NCBI RefSeq assembly: GCF_037975245.1
Contig: NC_092564.1
Location: 7,096,984 to 7,160,983, forward strand
DNA from: Apostichopus japonicus
Taxonomy: Eukaryota; Echinodermata; Holothuroidea; Aspidochirotida; Stichopodidae
Length of the DNA stretch: 64,000 bases
Direction of reading: 5' to 3'
The notes below the pieces were generated by a model, which did no database searches, was not told where the DNA came from, and saw only the letters and a program-made list of their open reading frames with translations. Both the position numbers and the translations under genes were made by a program. Below, piece after piece: positions 12,756 through 24,440 of this stretch; the stretch's first letter is position 1; each line of letters begins with the position of its first letter.

Positions 12756-15580
12756 TCTATGAATAAACAAGTTCGGCAATTTTCATCGGGAAATGTAATT
12801 GTAAGGGAATAATAAAGTGTATAGAAGTGTTAATAATCCCATTTTCTCACTTTACCATGGAATTTGTTTTGACTTGTGAACAAAATCGTTTATTTGAATA
12901 CAACGCATTGAGTGGAATTTGCGTAATAATTTCGACCACTTTTCGCGGGCTCCAAAGTTCCGTCTGACCAAACGTACATGTTACATGTAATAGTATAGTG
13001 AGTGCACCGAAGTTCGCCGCCTTTACGTACATAATATGCACTGTGTATGTAACCTACGTGCTACCTACGTACATCATTATATGTATATTGCGTGCAGTTC
13101 TTGCGTCACGTACCGTCGATCATGTTCGAGTAGAAGTTGAAGCCCCGGTGCGGTGAGTTTTTCAGTTTTAATTTAGAAACATGTAGACCGAAAATTAAAT
13201 TCAACTCCAGCGCAGACCTGCTAATAAGTTATCGGGTCGACCCTTGGTGAATAGACGTGAATACCAAACGATTCCTTCATCGACATTAATGTCCATTGAG
13301 CAAATAATATTCGGCTTAGGCTAGCCTAACGTACTAGGCCTACTTTATAATTGTATGGGCATAGCCTAACGTTAGGCCCATTCTATAGTCAACAGAATTC
13401 TGTAGGGCTATAGGCCTAGTCTAGGCCATATTTGTAGGAAGACCGGACATTTAATTAATTAATTACGATAACATTATAATAGTCTCAAAGAGCACTAGAA
13501 CCTTACTGTCTCTGCCACAGCTCAACCGGGTTTCAGCCACATACGATGGAGTAGGCCTAGGCTAGCCGATACTATAGCATGGGAATTGGGATGCCTGTAT
13601 AGTGCGCACCTAGGCCTAGGCCCCCCTAAGCTTTTTCAGCACAAATTTCTTCAAAATCCCTTAAAAAAAAATCAGATGATGTCTGTACCGAACCTTTAGC
13701 ATCTGATACACCAACCCACAATCCTGATATGAATCTTTATAGTCGAAATTGTAAAATATGGAGCTATTAAAAAGACAGTTCTGTCCAACTTCCAAGTTAA
13801 CGTTTGCTAAAAAGACCCGTTTACTGTTCTTAATGGAACAAGCGGTTGTGAACAGGCACACAGTACCTAGGCTATACCTACACTACAGTATTGATACGGT
13901 AATATCCTTTAAAAAAAATAAGCGTTTTTACCAGAATTTTAGGGTTACGGGGGAGGGAGGCCTAAATAACAAACTTAGCTTACACCTGATTAAGCAGATG
14001 CAGTGTACTAGGCAAAAAAGACTAAGAATGAGGCAGAACTTGGAGTAAATTTACAACAATTCCATTCGAAAATTTCTTGGAAATGAATATTTCGAATTAT
14101 CATACAAAATCTAGATTTATTTGGTCAAGATGATGAAAAACCAGCCTGTTTTGCATATATTATGGTTGAAAATAAGTAGCTAAGTTGTTATTCGTTCATA
14201 GCGCTACTAGAACACGTTGCTATGGTAATATTGGAATGTATTGTTAGGTCCCCAGTATTCGGGCACCCGCAGTGTTCGGATACCTTGTTATATAGTCCTA
14301 GCCTAAGCCTTATTCCAGATATAGGCTACTGAGGGTGCTTCAAACACGGGCAAATGTCAGTTTTTAGACAACATTCCAACTTTAGTCAACTTTAAAATAT
14401 CCATAAAATATGTTTTTGACCAACCAACAGTTGAAACCATAGAATAATAAAAAGAATACATTATGATGAGCTCATGAAGAATGAATGCATCACTAACATG
14501 CAGAAAATTGAGGGAAAATTAAATCAAAGTGTTTCTGGCCACAATTTGGCAAAATTTATACCACAATGCATTGCGATCACGTCAATATACGTCATCCGGA
14601 ATAAGGCTTATTGGTGTGACCATGTGTTGACCACCTAGGCTAACAAACAATCGAGCTAAAAAATAAAGGAAGATGTAGGCCTACAGTAGGCTATCCAAAA
14701 TGGATAAAACATTCTAGGGATCACCACTGATGTGTTATTCTTCTTCCCCAATTTAGCAAGTTTGCTTCGTATTGGAATAGGGTATGTGGGGAGAGCGGCA
14801 ATAGTTGGAACATTTTTCACAAAAATCTCTATTTTCAGAAACAACATCAATTCAGCAAACACTGCCTATCCTGTTAGGATAGGCAGTCCATAAAACTGCT
14901 ACAATTGTTGATAGTTCAGGAGATAATCCAGTGAGAGGGTGTGTGCCGTGTGTCTCATAGCATTCTCTCCAACCAGTGCCGTGGGCAAGTCTATTCATGT
15001 AAAATTTTGTCACTAAGATACGAACTCCCTAGCATTTGATATAGTATTAAAATTAGGCTTCTTTAGAAGTATTTCAAAGGCGTTTAAGCGTACATTTGCC
15101 GGCTATATCACCAGGGCGTTACTGTATTCTGAGCTCAGAATTAGTTTAGCCCCAAGTTTTATCTATTTCTTCGCTAGCCAACTTTATACCACTCACGAGC
15201 GTGCCACCATAGACGAGCTTTACCGTGCATGGTTTTAGTTTAGCGAATCTTTATCATAGCAGTTAGTATATGCGTACTTCATATACAAATATTATAGTAG
15301 GTTTATGATATAGGCGTATTTTGCCGTTGCGTCGCCATTTAAGGAAGTGAAGTATAAATAGGACTTTCACTGTGCATCCCAGCTCTGCAAATGACCTGCT
15401 GAGGGAGCTTCAAGTTGGACTTCAGAAGCAACCCTGCAACCCCCTTAGCAGAGTAGAAAACTGATCTCTAATTAATCAGTCAGGTGGATATTCCTTTTCA
15501 GTGTGGCTTGGAGGGAGTCCAAAGGGCTGCCTTTTCAACAAATCATGTCTAATTTTGGTATATATTTCACTTTTATCTTC
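12756..15580. other. Intergenic, no gene recognised
   Basis: Includes the TAGGCCTA-rich zone and many short open frames without coding character. Nothing else can be supported. Confidence 0.5.
13300..13640. repeat. TAGGCCTA-word-rich zone
   Basis: Dense overlapping words taggcct, aggccta, ctaggcc and tagcctaacg occur without a fixed period. Similar zones lie at about 21980-22640 and 52130-52290. They are not tandem repeats in the usual sense and code for nothing recognisable. Confidence 0.6.
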
Positions 15581-15585
15581 ATATA

Positions 15586-15875
15586 CAGCTTTGCAATGAG
15601 TTGGAAATGCTGACAGGGAGGAACGTTGTTGTTGAAATGAAGACTGCATTAGAAAAATATGCACCAAAGATAATCCAGAACGGTTCCAAGAAGACCAAAG
15701 CAAAAGAGCTGATGCGTGCCTACCGGTAGGAGGAGGAAGTCCTTCTTGAAGAGGACAAGAAGTGTATGTTATCACATAATTTTACCTTACAATTTACTAG
15801 TAAGTCGATCAGAGTGGAAAATGATGGGCGGGAATTACTGGAGGGTAAGCGAGAACCCATAAAGATATTTAGGTA
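15586..15875 (+). pseudogene. Exon-like segment, one in-frame TAG
   Basis: After a good acceptor (atcttcatatacag, ending about 15588) a frame reads LCNELEMLTG...VVVEMKTALEKYAPKI..., meets a TAG after MRAYR, and then stays open for about 48 more codons to another TAG. The amino-acid make-up (charged, helical) looks coding. I do not recognise the family. It may belong with the exon-like segments at 17595 and 18876 as parts of one decayed gene. Confidence 0.3.
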
Positions 15876-17223
15876 GAAACTGGTCCAAAAAACCGTCTTG
15901 CCTGAAAGTAACTAGACAATTGCAATCAAACTCCCATGTACTCTGTTCTATTGTAGACAGAGAACGGGGAAATTAGATGAACAAGTGAGAATAAGGTGTG
16001 AGCAGAGCAACTTTACTGGGGTGAAGGAGCAGCTGAACAATTTTGATCGAAAGGGGAATATTGTTAGGAAATTAGGATTGCAGGGAGAGTGTACTCACAG
16101 TGCAATCATTGCCCTCTTTGCATTCAAATTTGTCTAGTTACTTTTTGGCGGTACTGGTGGTCTGTTATTGCATAAGGGATGAAAAGGTGTCTGTACTTGT
16201 TGGTTCTGAGACACTGGATATCTGCTATTCAACAAGTAATTAGAAAGAGGCTAAGCTGCAGTCGACCAGCATTTGACACTGACAGTATGCCTACGTATAT
16301 CATACTGTCGTACTGTACACTGACTGTACAGTACATACTACATAGGCATAGTACTCCATATGTACAGTGTGTGTGTGCAAATCACGAACGACAACCCTGT
16401 CGTTGTTGAGGAAAAAGTTAAGAGGAACTGCTGCCTGCTCTCTGTATGTTGAACTGATCGATTTTGCATGCTATGAGTTGACCCCAATTAACCCGTCAAT
16501 TACAATGTTAATTACAAAGTCAATTACAATGTTATTCCAACGTGGGGATATTTGTGCTAACTGCTCATGTAATTCCATAAATCACTGTTCAAAGGCTATT
16601 TGTCGGGCCGACAAATAAACTTCCAATCCGAGTTATAATAAATTATCTCAGGCAAATGGGACAGAGAGTGGTGATGATTGGGTTGTTTAGAATCCTTGGC
16701 TCATGAGGATTAGAAATGGGATGGGTGAAATTCACATACAAGCAACTTCGTTTTTTGCCAGTCCAGAGCAAAGTCGGCAAGGATCTTTAACATGGAAATC
16801 CCAGTTACTAGCCAGAAATAAAAAGTGTAGCCGATAAAACCACAAGTATAATGTTGTTGCTCTTCATCATGGGTTTCACAGCAGTTGGAACTACCGACAA
16901 CAGAATATGGTTATTGGGGACAGGGTTCATAAAGAATCTTGACTTCATGCCCCCTATCTCATGATTTCAGTGACGAATGATACTGATTCATTTCCCCGTT
17001 GGAATAGCACAGGGGGGTATAGATTTGGTGTTCATTTGGTTCATTCGGTGACGTCATAGCCTCATAATTATGAATATTTGGCTCTATTTTGGGAATGACA
17101 TCTCTGGGATATTCACAGTTTGAAATCAATTTTCTCAACAACGGTACCTCCCATTTTCTTAAAAATGGTACCGTTGGAAAGGGAAAAAGCTACTCTGTTT
17201 GCACACATAATGGAATGGCCATG

Positions 17224-17485
17224 TTATGCGGTCTTTAACGTTGAGCCTCGGTGGACTCCGGCAGTGACGGCAGATGCATCTATGGTTCTCGCGGTACATT
17301 CTCCTGGGTCAGGTTGCCCTCGTACAGATCCTTTATCAGCTGGATGTACTGCTTTCTCTTTTGGGCATTTCAATACTTCGCTTTGGGGCACTCTCTCCAC
17401 ATCTATGAAGATACGCTGCAGCTGTCGTTGGCCTTCTCTGTATTTTTCCATCAGTTGCCGCAATGCAAAGACACATACATACATT
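17224..17485 (-). pseudogene. Non-LTR retrotransposon reverse transcriptase fragment
   Basis: On the minus strand the frame reads ALRQLMEKYREGQRQL followed by FIDVE and RVP, which matches the RT palm region of LINE-type elements (usual form FIDLEKAYDRVP). The central KAYD residues are missing and a frameshift follows; in the next frame YIQLIKDLYEG continues the same RT block. The element is clearly dead and truncated at both ends. Confidence 0.75.
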
Positions 17486-17594
17486 GTACCATGGTGGTAG
17501 TAACCTCTCACAACATTGCTCATTGTCTGATTATGACTGCTGCCTTATAACACTTGAAAATGTAGTGATACAGAACTTTATTTTCCAATCTTAG

Positions 17595-17690
17595 GTTTTA
17601 TTGGCAGACCTGGAGTATTCTGTCGCTCTGATGGCTCTACCGTACATCTTCGACGAGAAGCCTGGGTTCTTGTATGTTTCGGACAAGAAG
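17595..17690 (+). pseudogene. Exon-like segment of an unrecognised gene
   Basis: A 96-bp open segment between an acceptor (tttccaatcttag) and a strong GTAAGT donor at 17691. It reads VLLADLEYSVALMALPYIF...KPGFLYVSDKK with no stop. It joins in phase 0 to the segment at 18876. The 'ALMALPYIF' style recalls large multi-copy zinc-finger/SAM-like families of fish and marine invertebrates, but this is a resemblance from memory only. Confidence 0.45.
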
Positions 17691-18875
17691 GTAAGTTCCT
17701 CTTGTATATGGTCATTTTCACAGTAAAGGGTGTAAATTGACGCACTCTGACACCAAAGTTTCAACATGATTTGTCATGAACATTTCCACCAGAATCATGT
17801 ACATAAATATCTTAATTATCGGGAAAACTACTTATGAAGCTTAAACTACATCATAAAGTATGAAAATAGTTGTGAATGTCCTGACAAGCTATCATGTGGC
17901 AAAGTGTCCATGAATTGAGTCGCTTCATGAGGCCACTACTGACAAAAGGTCTTAAAACGCAAAGTTACACCATTTACTGTGAAAATGACCATTAGTCCAG
18001 GAGCAGATAGGTTGTTGCTGCTGTTTAACATTTAAGGTGTGCCTGTATTCAATTGATTATGTCATTTTGGAACTCTCAGTTCTTCAGGAGTGATCAAAGA
18101 TTGTCTATTGTAAGTATAAGGCTCGTATCTTCAGGATGCCAAGGAGGGCTGTATCTGGCATTGTGAGGCTTGACCCCAGCCAACTAAAGGACCTGACAAT
18201 GGTCAATGATTATACAGTATAGCTTGAGTACCCGCTCTGGGAGCTGGTAGCGAATGTATTCCTGGAACACCCATGGTCAGACTCCTTGTGTTCTAGAGAT
18301 AGCAGAAGAGTGCATCACTGAGCTCCCAACAGCCCGGCAGTTAGGGAGTATCCTGTGATCGGGTATGCGAAGTGAAACAACCCCCCCCCCCTCAGAGGTC
18401 TGGACCCCGATCTATGGTCTGACTTCTCACACGGAGGCCGCCGTTACTAACAATGTGCTCTACCCTTGTAATACATACAGTGTAGACACTGGAATTTGAA
18501 CAGAAAAGGGCAAAAACACAGTATATGGGGAAATGTAATCACTACCATTAGAAAATACACATTGACACGGATCGACAGTGTCAGTATTCACTTTAACCGT
18601 GCAGTTGCGTTCAAAATCCTAAACAGTCCTGCCTTTAGATGTGAATCAGCCGCTTGGTTTTCACTTGTATATTGTTTTTTTTTACTAACTCTGCCGAGTG
18701 CCGATACCTGCAAAATGTTCACATATGTTTGGCACAAAATTGCCTGCAGCTATTGAAAAAAAATAGTACCACCATAACTCTGACACATCAGACAGTCCCA
18801 GAGTTAACAATGGAATTTTTGTGGTCAACCATATGTCAATGTACTCTAATTGTTATCTATCATTTCCTTTTTCAG

Positions 18876-19160
18876 GAGTTAGTGTCGCCAACACCAGTTT
18901 TAGTGCTACAGTGTAGTACCATCAAACCTGATGCCATCTCTGTATGGGCCAAAGGATGACAAGTCTGTCAAGGGATTTCCAGCATCTGGTATGGAGTGGT
19001 ACTCTTGATGGCCGTGTACTATGTGCATGGGATCGAGTACCCCCCAGAGGCAGCCAACACTCTGGGATTCCTACAACGTTACATGATGAGTATCAAGAAA
19101 GAAGATGAGGGGCCAAAAATACCAACTCCAATACTGCGACTGCTTTCTGCATTGATCTGA
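18876..19160 (+). pseudogene. Terminal exon-like segment with an in-frame TGA
   Basis: Starts after acceptor ttttttcag and reads ELVSPTPVLVLQ... to a TGA at 18957-18959. The same frame then stays open for 66 codons (QVCQGISSIWYGVVLL..., GIEYPPEAANTLGFLQRYM...) to a second TGA at 19158-19160. The later part has strong coding character, so the first TGA looks like a disabling change, a sequence error or, less likely, recoding. Upstream partner: 17595-17690. Confidence 0.45.
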
Positions 19161-19179
19161 ATCAAATTTCCACAGCACA

Positions 19180-19440
19180 ATGCATATTCCATATGACTGT
19201 GACTTTTGCAGGGGTACTCGTCAAAGGCATTTTTTCTCACTGCAGAAGCTTTGTCGACACCTCGAAATAGCTCATGCACATCAACCCAATATCGCAAAAT
19301 GGGATCTTACAGAAAACATATCCGTCGTTGCCACAATGCTCGGCATTCACAAGAACCTGAAGCTGAGGAGCATAATGATTGCTTTGTGGTTGAGTTGCTT
19401 CATGAAGAAGAAATCCCATTTATTTGTTGAAATCAAGTAT
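19180..19440 (+). pseudogene. C2H2 zinc-finger fragment with a frameshift
   Basis: One frame reads YDCDFC...FSLQKLCRHLEIAHAH, a C-x2-C ... L-x2-H-x4-H finger. The adjoining frame continues MGSYRKHIRRCHNARHSQEPE, the second half of another finger. The join needs a frameshift and loss of the second Cys pair. It follows directly after the terminal exon-like segment, so it could be the 5' part of a neighbouring copy of the same family or an unrelated fragment. Confidence 0.45.
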
Positions 19441-20309
19441 ATCTTATATTCTTGTAATATGTGGCTTATTTGCAGCTGCATAATGATGGCAGAAGCATTT
19501 GTAGAACATTACATTGCCTATAAAGTCAGAAGAACCACTGAGTAGTTAACCTTTTCACCAGGTGAAGAGTATGATTACCATGCTCTGGATACCATATAGG
19601 AATGCTGGAAATATGTACATTCCATTGAGGTATAAGGTAACTGCTACAAGATAAGCCAGAACAACATACATCAAAGCTTTCAGTGTTGGTTCACAAAAAT
19701 TGTAGGTGGGATTGTAATATCACACTGAATCGCAATATACTAGTCGAATTAGCAGGGATGAGTAAATGACCACTACACAGCTTATAGTAAATGTAGGAGA
19801 AGTCTTTGAGAACACATTGTTTCACCTGATTAATTTCACTTACATGCACTTGCATGTTTGAATATTTTGTGGTGTGGTGCAGTTGTTATTGAGTTATTCT
19901 TTAGTTTGTATTTCATGATTGTGCATGTACAAAGCATACAGCATTTGGCATAATCCCAACATTGCATTCCTCAGAGAACTGTTAAGTGATTGAATAATTC
20001 CACATTGTATATCAGCTCATTCTACAATTTTTGGATGTAAATCACAAAGCTGTTGTGATATGACGAAAGGTAATGTCTTTTTATTGTATTTCAGCATTTT
20101 GAATCTAATTGATATTTCATGCAATAGATAATTGACAAGATTTGTTTGTTTCGTGGTTTGCTGAATTTTAAAGTGAATAAAGTTATTTGCAAGTTGACAG
20201 AACATCATCAGACTTCTGACATTATTGTAAGCAAAAATTGTACACATCTCACAATAGCTGCAACTTAATACTATTTTCTGGTCTTCATGGCTTCTGTGAA
20301 CAGTAAAAA

Positions 20310-20803
20310 GTAAGAACCTTCCAAAGAACTTGTGAGAACCATTTCAAAGGGGTTCCCCTGAGAGCCATATTTGAAAAGGTTCTCGGTAGAACCTTAAGGG
20401 TTCTGCACACAGCTACAAATTGAAAGAACCTTTTATGGTTCTGGTGAGAACCATTTCAAAGGGGTTCTCAAAAGAACCTTAGTCATAAAAGTTCTTGATA
20501 GAACCTTAGGGGTTCTGCATACGGGACAAAATGAAAGAACCTTTTATGGTTCTTTCGTGAACCATTCAAAGGGGTTCTCAAAAGAACCTTAGTCATAAAA
20601 GTTCTTGATAGAACCTTAGGGGTTCTGCATACGGGACAAAATGAAAGAACCTTTTATGGTTCTTTCGAGAACCATTTCGTAGGGTTCTTATTAGAACCAT
20701 CATGAAAAGGGTTCTCGTTAAGAACCATTGAAGGTTCTGCATACGGGACAAGTCCAAGAACCAGTTTTGGTTCTATGTGGAACCATATTTTCTTAGAGTG
20801 TAT
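20310..20803 (+). repeat. GGTTCT/AGAACC palindromic repeat element, copy 2
   Basis: About 490 bp of alternating agaacc and ggttct words with an internal tandem unit of about 110 bp (starts near 20421, 20531 and 20641; shared words aaagaaccttttatggttc and ggggttctgcatacggg). It ends tttcttagagtgta, the inverse complement of the tacactctaagaaa that opens copy 1 at 12536, so both copies share a terminus. No coding potential. Confidence 0.8.
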
Positions 20804-20831
20804 GTTAGTTTAAAAGTTAATCGTGTGTCAC

Positions 20832-21600
20832 AAGGTCTCAAATGAAAACTGTCACCCACGTCTTATCTTGTATACATTTGTCACTGTTACACTTCACAAA
20901 TGATTTATTAATAGTGTGTTTAGTTATTAATTCATTTATATATTTAACAACTTTCAATAACTATAAGGATACTGCGGTGGGTTACAATGGTTAGAAAAAT
21001 ACTTTTTGGAAGCTTAGGGCAACTTATGAAACATAAACTTTGAGAGTACTATAGTTATTCCTGCGTAGATAAAATCTCCATTATTTATAAGGTCTCAATG
21101 AAAACTGTCACCCACGACTTATCTTGTATACATTTGTCGCTGTTACACTTCACAAATTATTTATTAATAGTGTGTTTAGTTATTAATTCAATGATATATT
21201 TAACAACTTTCAATAACTAAGGATACTGCGGTGGGTTACAATGGTTAGAAAAATACTTTTTGGGAGCTTAGGGCAACTTATGAAACCTAAACTTTATGAG
21301 TATTATAGTTATTCCTGCGTAGATAAAATCTCCATCATTTATAAGGTCTCAATGAAAACTGTAACCCACAACTTATCTTGTATACATTTTGTCGCTGTTA
21401 CACTTCACCAATTATTTATTAATAGTGTGTCTAGTCATGTAATTCAATGTTATACTTAACAACTTTCAATAACTAAGAATACTGCGGTGGATTACAATGG
21501 ATACAAAAAATACTTTTTGGAAGCTTAGGGCAACCTTTGGAACCTAAACTTTATGCGTACTATTATAGTTATTCATCCGTCGATAAAATCTCCATCATTT
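20832..21600 (+). repeat. Tandem repeat, about 255-bp unit, three copies
   Basis: Units start with aaggtctcaa(a)tgaaaact at about 20832, 21089 and 21343, so the period is 257 then 254 bp. Each unit carries cttatcttgtatacattt, aacaactttcaataact and atactgcggtgg(g/a)ttacaatgg. The third copy is the most diverged and ends near 21600, 60 bp before the P-type element. Open frames in it are not conserved between copies. Confidence 0.9.
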
Positions 21601-21659
21601 TAACCACGATCCTAATGACAGTAAAATCGAGTGAAGATAATAGAGGACGCTATTAACTT

Positions 21660-21667
21660 ACCAGCTT
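21660..21667. other. Target-site duplication, left (P-type element)
   Basis: accagctt, repeated exactly at 25903-25910 directly outside the right inverted repeat. Confidence 0.88.
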
Positions 21668-21696
21668 CAGAGCCGTATATAGAGAGTTTGGCCAAC
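21668..21696 (+). repeat. Left terminal inverted repeat of the P-type element
   Basis: 29 bp starting CAGAGCCGTATATAG and ending ttggccaac. It pairs with 25872-25902. Confidence 0.88.
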
Positions 21697-21849
21697 CATG
21701 TAACCGATTTGGATTGGTCGAGAGGGAAAACGCCCACACAGGGTGGTAAAATAGGTCCACTTGAAAACTTTTTAGGAGGCGACACGCATACTCACAGTGT
21801 ATAGACTATCGTTTGTGTACACGAAAAAAGTACGAAATTATGAAAGAAA

Positions 21850-21985
21850 TGGTGCTGGGGATGCTGCAATCGGTCAGAACATGGATATTGTTGTTTGATT
21901 TTCCGACTGACCATAAAAGAAGAGGAATTTTTTGGAAGTAGAAAGAACAAGATGGATATCTAATGAAAAAAAGTCTGTGTAGCCT
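21850..21985 (+). pseudogene. THAP-domain remnant, frameshifted
   Basis: One frame gives C-x2-CCNRSEHG, the start of a THAP finger. After a shift the next frame gives LFDFPTDHKRRGIFWK, a stop, then KEQDGYLMKKSLCS, which follows the THAP order (F-x-FP, R-x2-W, then the third zinc-binding Cys). The final His is not visible; a GT after the Cys may have been a splice site. Known: THAP fingers bind transposon ends in P-type transposases. Confidence 0.6.
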
Positions 21986-23907
21986 AGGCCCATACTAGCC
22001 ATAGGCCCTAGTGTAATACGAGTAATGTACAAGCAATGCGAGAATTTTACGTTCAGACTGGTTTCTGTAATTACATGCATGGCTATTCTCTCTCGTTTTA
22101 CGATCCACAAATTCGATTTCATTATGCCAGCTCTTCTAATCATAGGCATGGCAGTTTCAGTCGCACATATAGTTATCCTAATTCCTAGTTATTGTATGCC
22201 TAGGCTATGCCTAGCCTAAAAAAGTATCACTTTTAGTTTAATGTAAAAGGGTGGGCTAGCCTCTAGGCATCACGTAAAGCCCTAATCCTTAGTTAAGCCC
22301 GAAGCATAAGTTAAGCCTGGGCTTAGTTAGACCTGGACCATTCTTGCTATTACTACAACTGTTATAGCACATTACATAATATGGCACAGTATAAGGCCCA
22401 ATTAAACTAGGTCTATGGAAAACAAAGTAGCCTAGGCCTAAACTAGTTAGGCTAGGTCTATACTCATTGGCAACTTGTGGGTTGTGTACACATACAGGCC
22501 TAATTATATAGACCCTTTTAGTATGCCATAAACAAGTGCCCAAATGGTTAAATGATCTTGGTTTGTGTTAATTGTCAGCATTGGCCTAGCCTTTTTAGGC
22601 TAACATGAATTCAGCCTAATTTTTTCTTCTTCAAAAGTATAGCCTAGGCCTTGGTTTAATTTGGATGCAGTCAACTATCATTTATCAAAGTTGCATCAGT
22701 ACATCCTTATTCCCTTAATTGACACCCACATTGACGATTGAAGTTAAAAAAAATCTTTTTAAATTATCTTTAGACAGTAAATTTTAACTCCCTGAATTTC
22801 AGGACTTTTTTTACAAATCAAAGGTGACATGTGCTCTGAAGAAAAACTCCTAACATAAAAAGCCACAGTTAGCAGACTGTGATAAAGACAAACCTGGTGA
22901 GTGACTACTAGACTGAAATCCAGTTCCTGCAACCACAGCAATAAAGTCTTTGTTTTAATCAATGCACTTGTGTGTTTGAAACTTTCAAATGGACACTCAA
23001 TGGCAGTTGGTTAAGATATAAGGTTTTACCTTCATCATGGAGAGTTGAAGGGAATCTGCCTCATCATCTGAATAATGGACTCAAGGACAGCAACAAATCA
23101 TGATTGGATAATGACTTTGAGCAAGTAAATATCTGGCAATTTGAAAGTTTGTATTATTTTTTTACATATTATTTAAGCTGTTTAGCTCACACACAAGCAA
23201 ATGATCAAGTGACAACAACCGATGCAGTATATTTAAAGGTATTGAAGACTTGCCCTAAACCGCATGCCGCGCTCTGAAAAAGTTTACTTTCCGTTGCTTG
23301 CAAGTGAAGTTTTTTTTGTGTCGCTACAAAATGCAGACAGTAATGAAACCTGATACCTTGTTATCTTTTATCTAGACCTGAGATGTCCACGCTGCTATGT
23401 GCACTGTGTTGTGGGTATTGACTGTGATGTTTGTATTGACTGTACACTAATGTCTATTTACAGATGGTAGCAAGCTGTGTGTGTATTTTCTGGGATCAAT
23501 GGTGGTGTCTAACACTTCTGTTACACCGCATTCGAAACTAGGTCAGATAACCGGCATGAGACGTTTCTTTGTGCGGGAGTCTCCACACCCTTTAAGGAGA
23601 AGTATTTATATCCCATTAATAGAGAAAGAATTATGTTTCAATTGGTAGCATGCAACTTAAAATTTTGCAAACATTAGATACAATCAAACAATAACAAGGT
23701 TCATTTACAAGGTAATCTACTGCCCTTTATTTCACATTAGTCTGTCACATCAGAAGGTCACAGCTTTCAATAATTATACAAACAAATTCCCTTGATGGGT
23801 GCTTCGTTAGATTCCTGCAATTTTCAAGTTTATCAATGTAATAAGTTCTGAATGTGGCAATGTGGAGAAGCTTTGGGATAATCTGTGGATAAGACTGCCA
23901 GACTATC

Positions 23908-24440
23908 AACAAGATTCCACATCCATGCAACTCCAACTGCTTCCTTCACCTCCTTGCAGATGTACCACATGTCCAAAAAAAAGTCAGCATTGGTTAATGT
24001 AATTAAAATCTGGCTTCCTCCTGAGCTGGCAAATACACATGAATTGTCAAGTACAGAGGTCAGTGTGAAACCACTGAAAGATCTTCTCAGCTTTCAAGAA
24101 AACAAAGACTTGAAGCCAAATTGACAGAGGCCACACTGATACCATTCCACTCTCATAAGATGAAGGTATCACACACACTTCATTTTGCTTCTGCGATGCA
24201 GTGCCTGGTAGACTGTGAGGGTCACCCAATGGATGTTTTAACAACTGCCTGGTTTATAGAGCTCTGCAACAGATAATTCATCCTAATGTCTAGTCGTCAT
24301 CCTGTCATGGCCTTGAGCAAGTTGAACCCACTTCAACACAAAGCAGCTATTGAATTCTTGTCTAGGTACTGTCAAATCCACATCACCATCATTGCTGGTT
24401 CCAGCTACGCTGACCATGATAAAAGAGTACAATGAGGGTT
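23908..24440 (+). pseudogene. P-element/THAP9-like transposase remnant
   Basis: Consecutive blocks in shifting frames follow the order of P-type transposases: KIPHPCN...LADVPHVQKK (the usual DVPHLLKN block), LPPELANTHELSSTEVSVKP LKDLLSFQEN in two pieces, then KLTEATLIPFHSHKMKVS, FASAMQCLVDC, TAWFIELCNR, a stop, and LMSSRHPVMALSKLNP. At least two frameshifts and several stops break it, so no protein can be made. The catalytic residues of the family cannot be placed with confidence. Confidence 0.7.
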
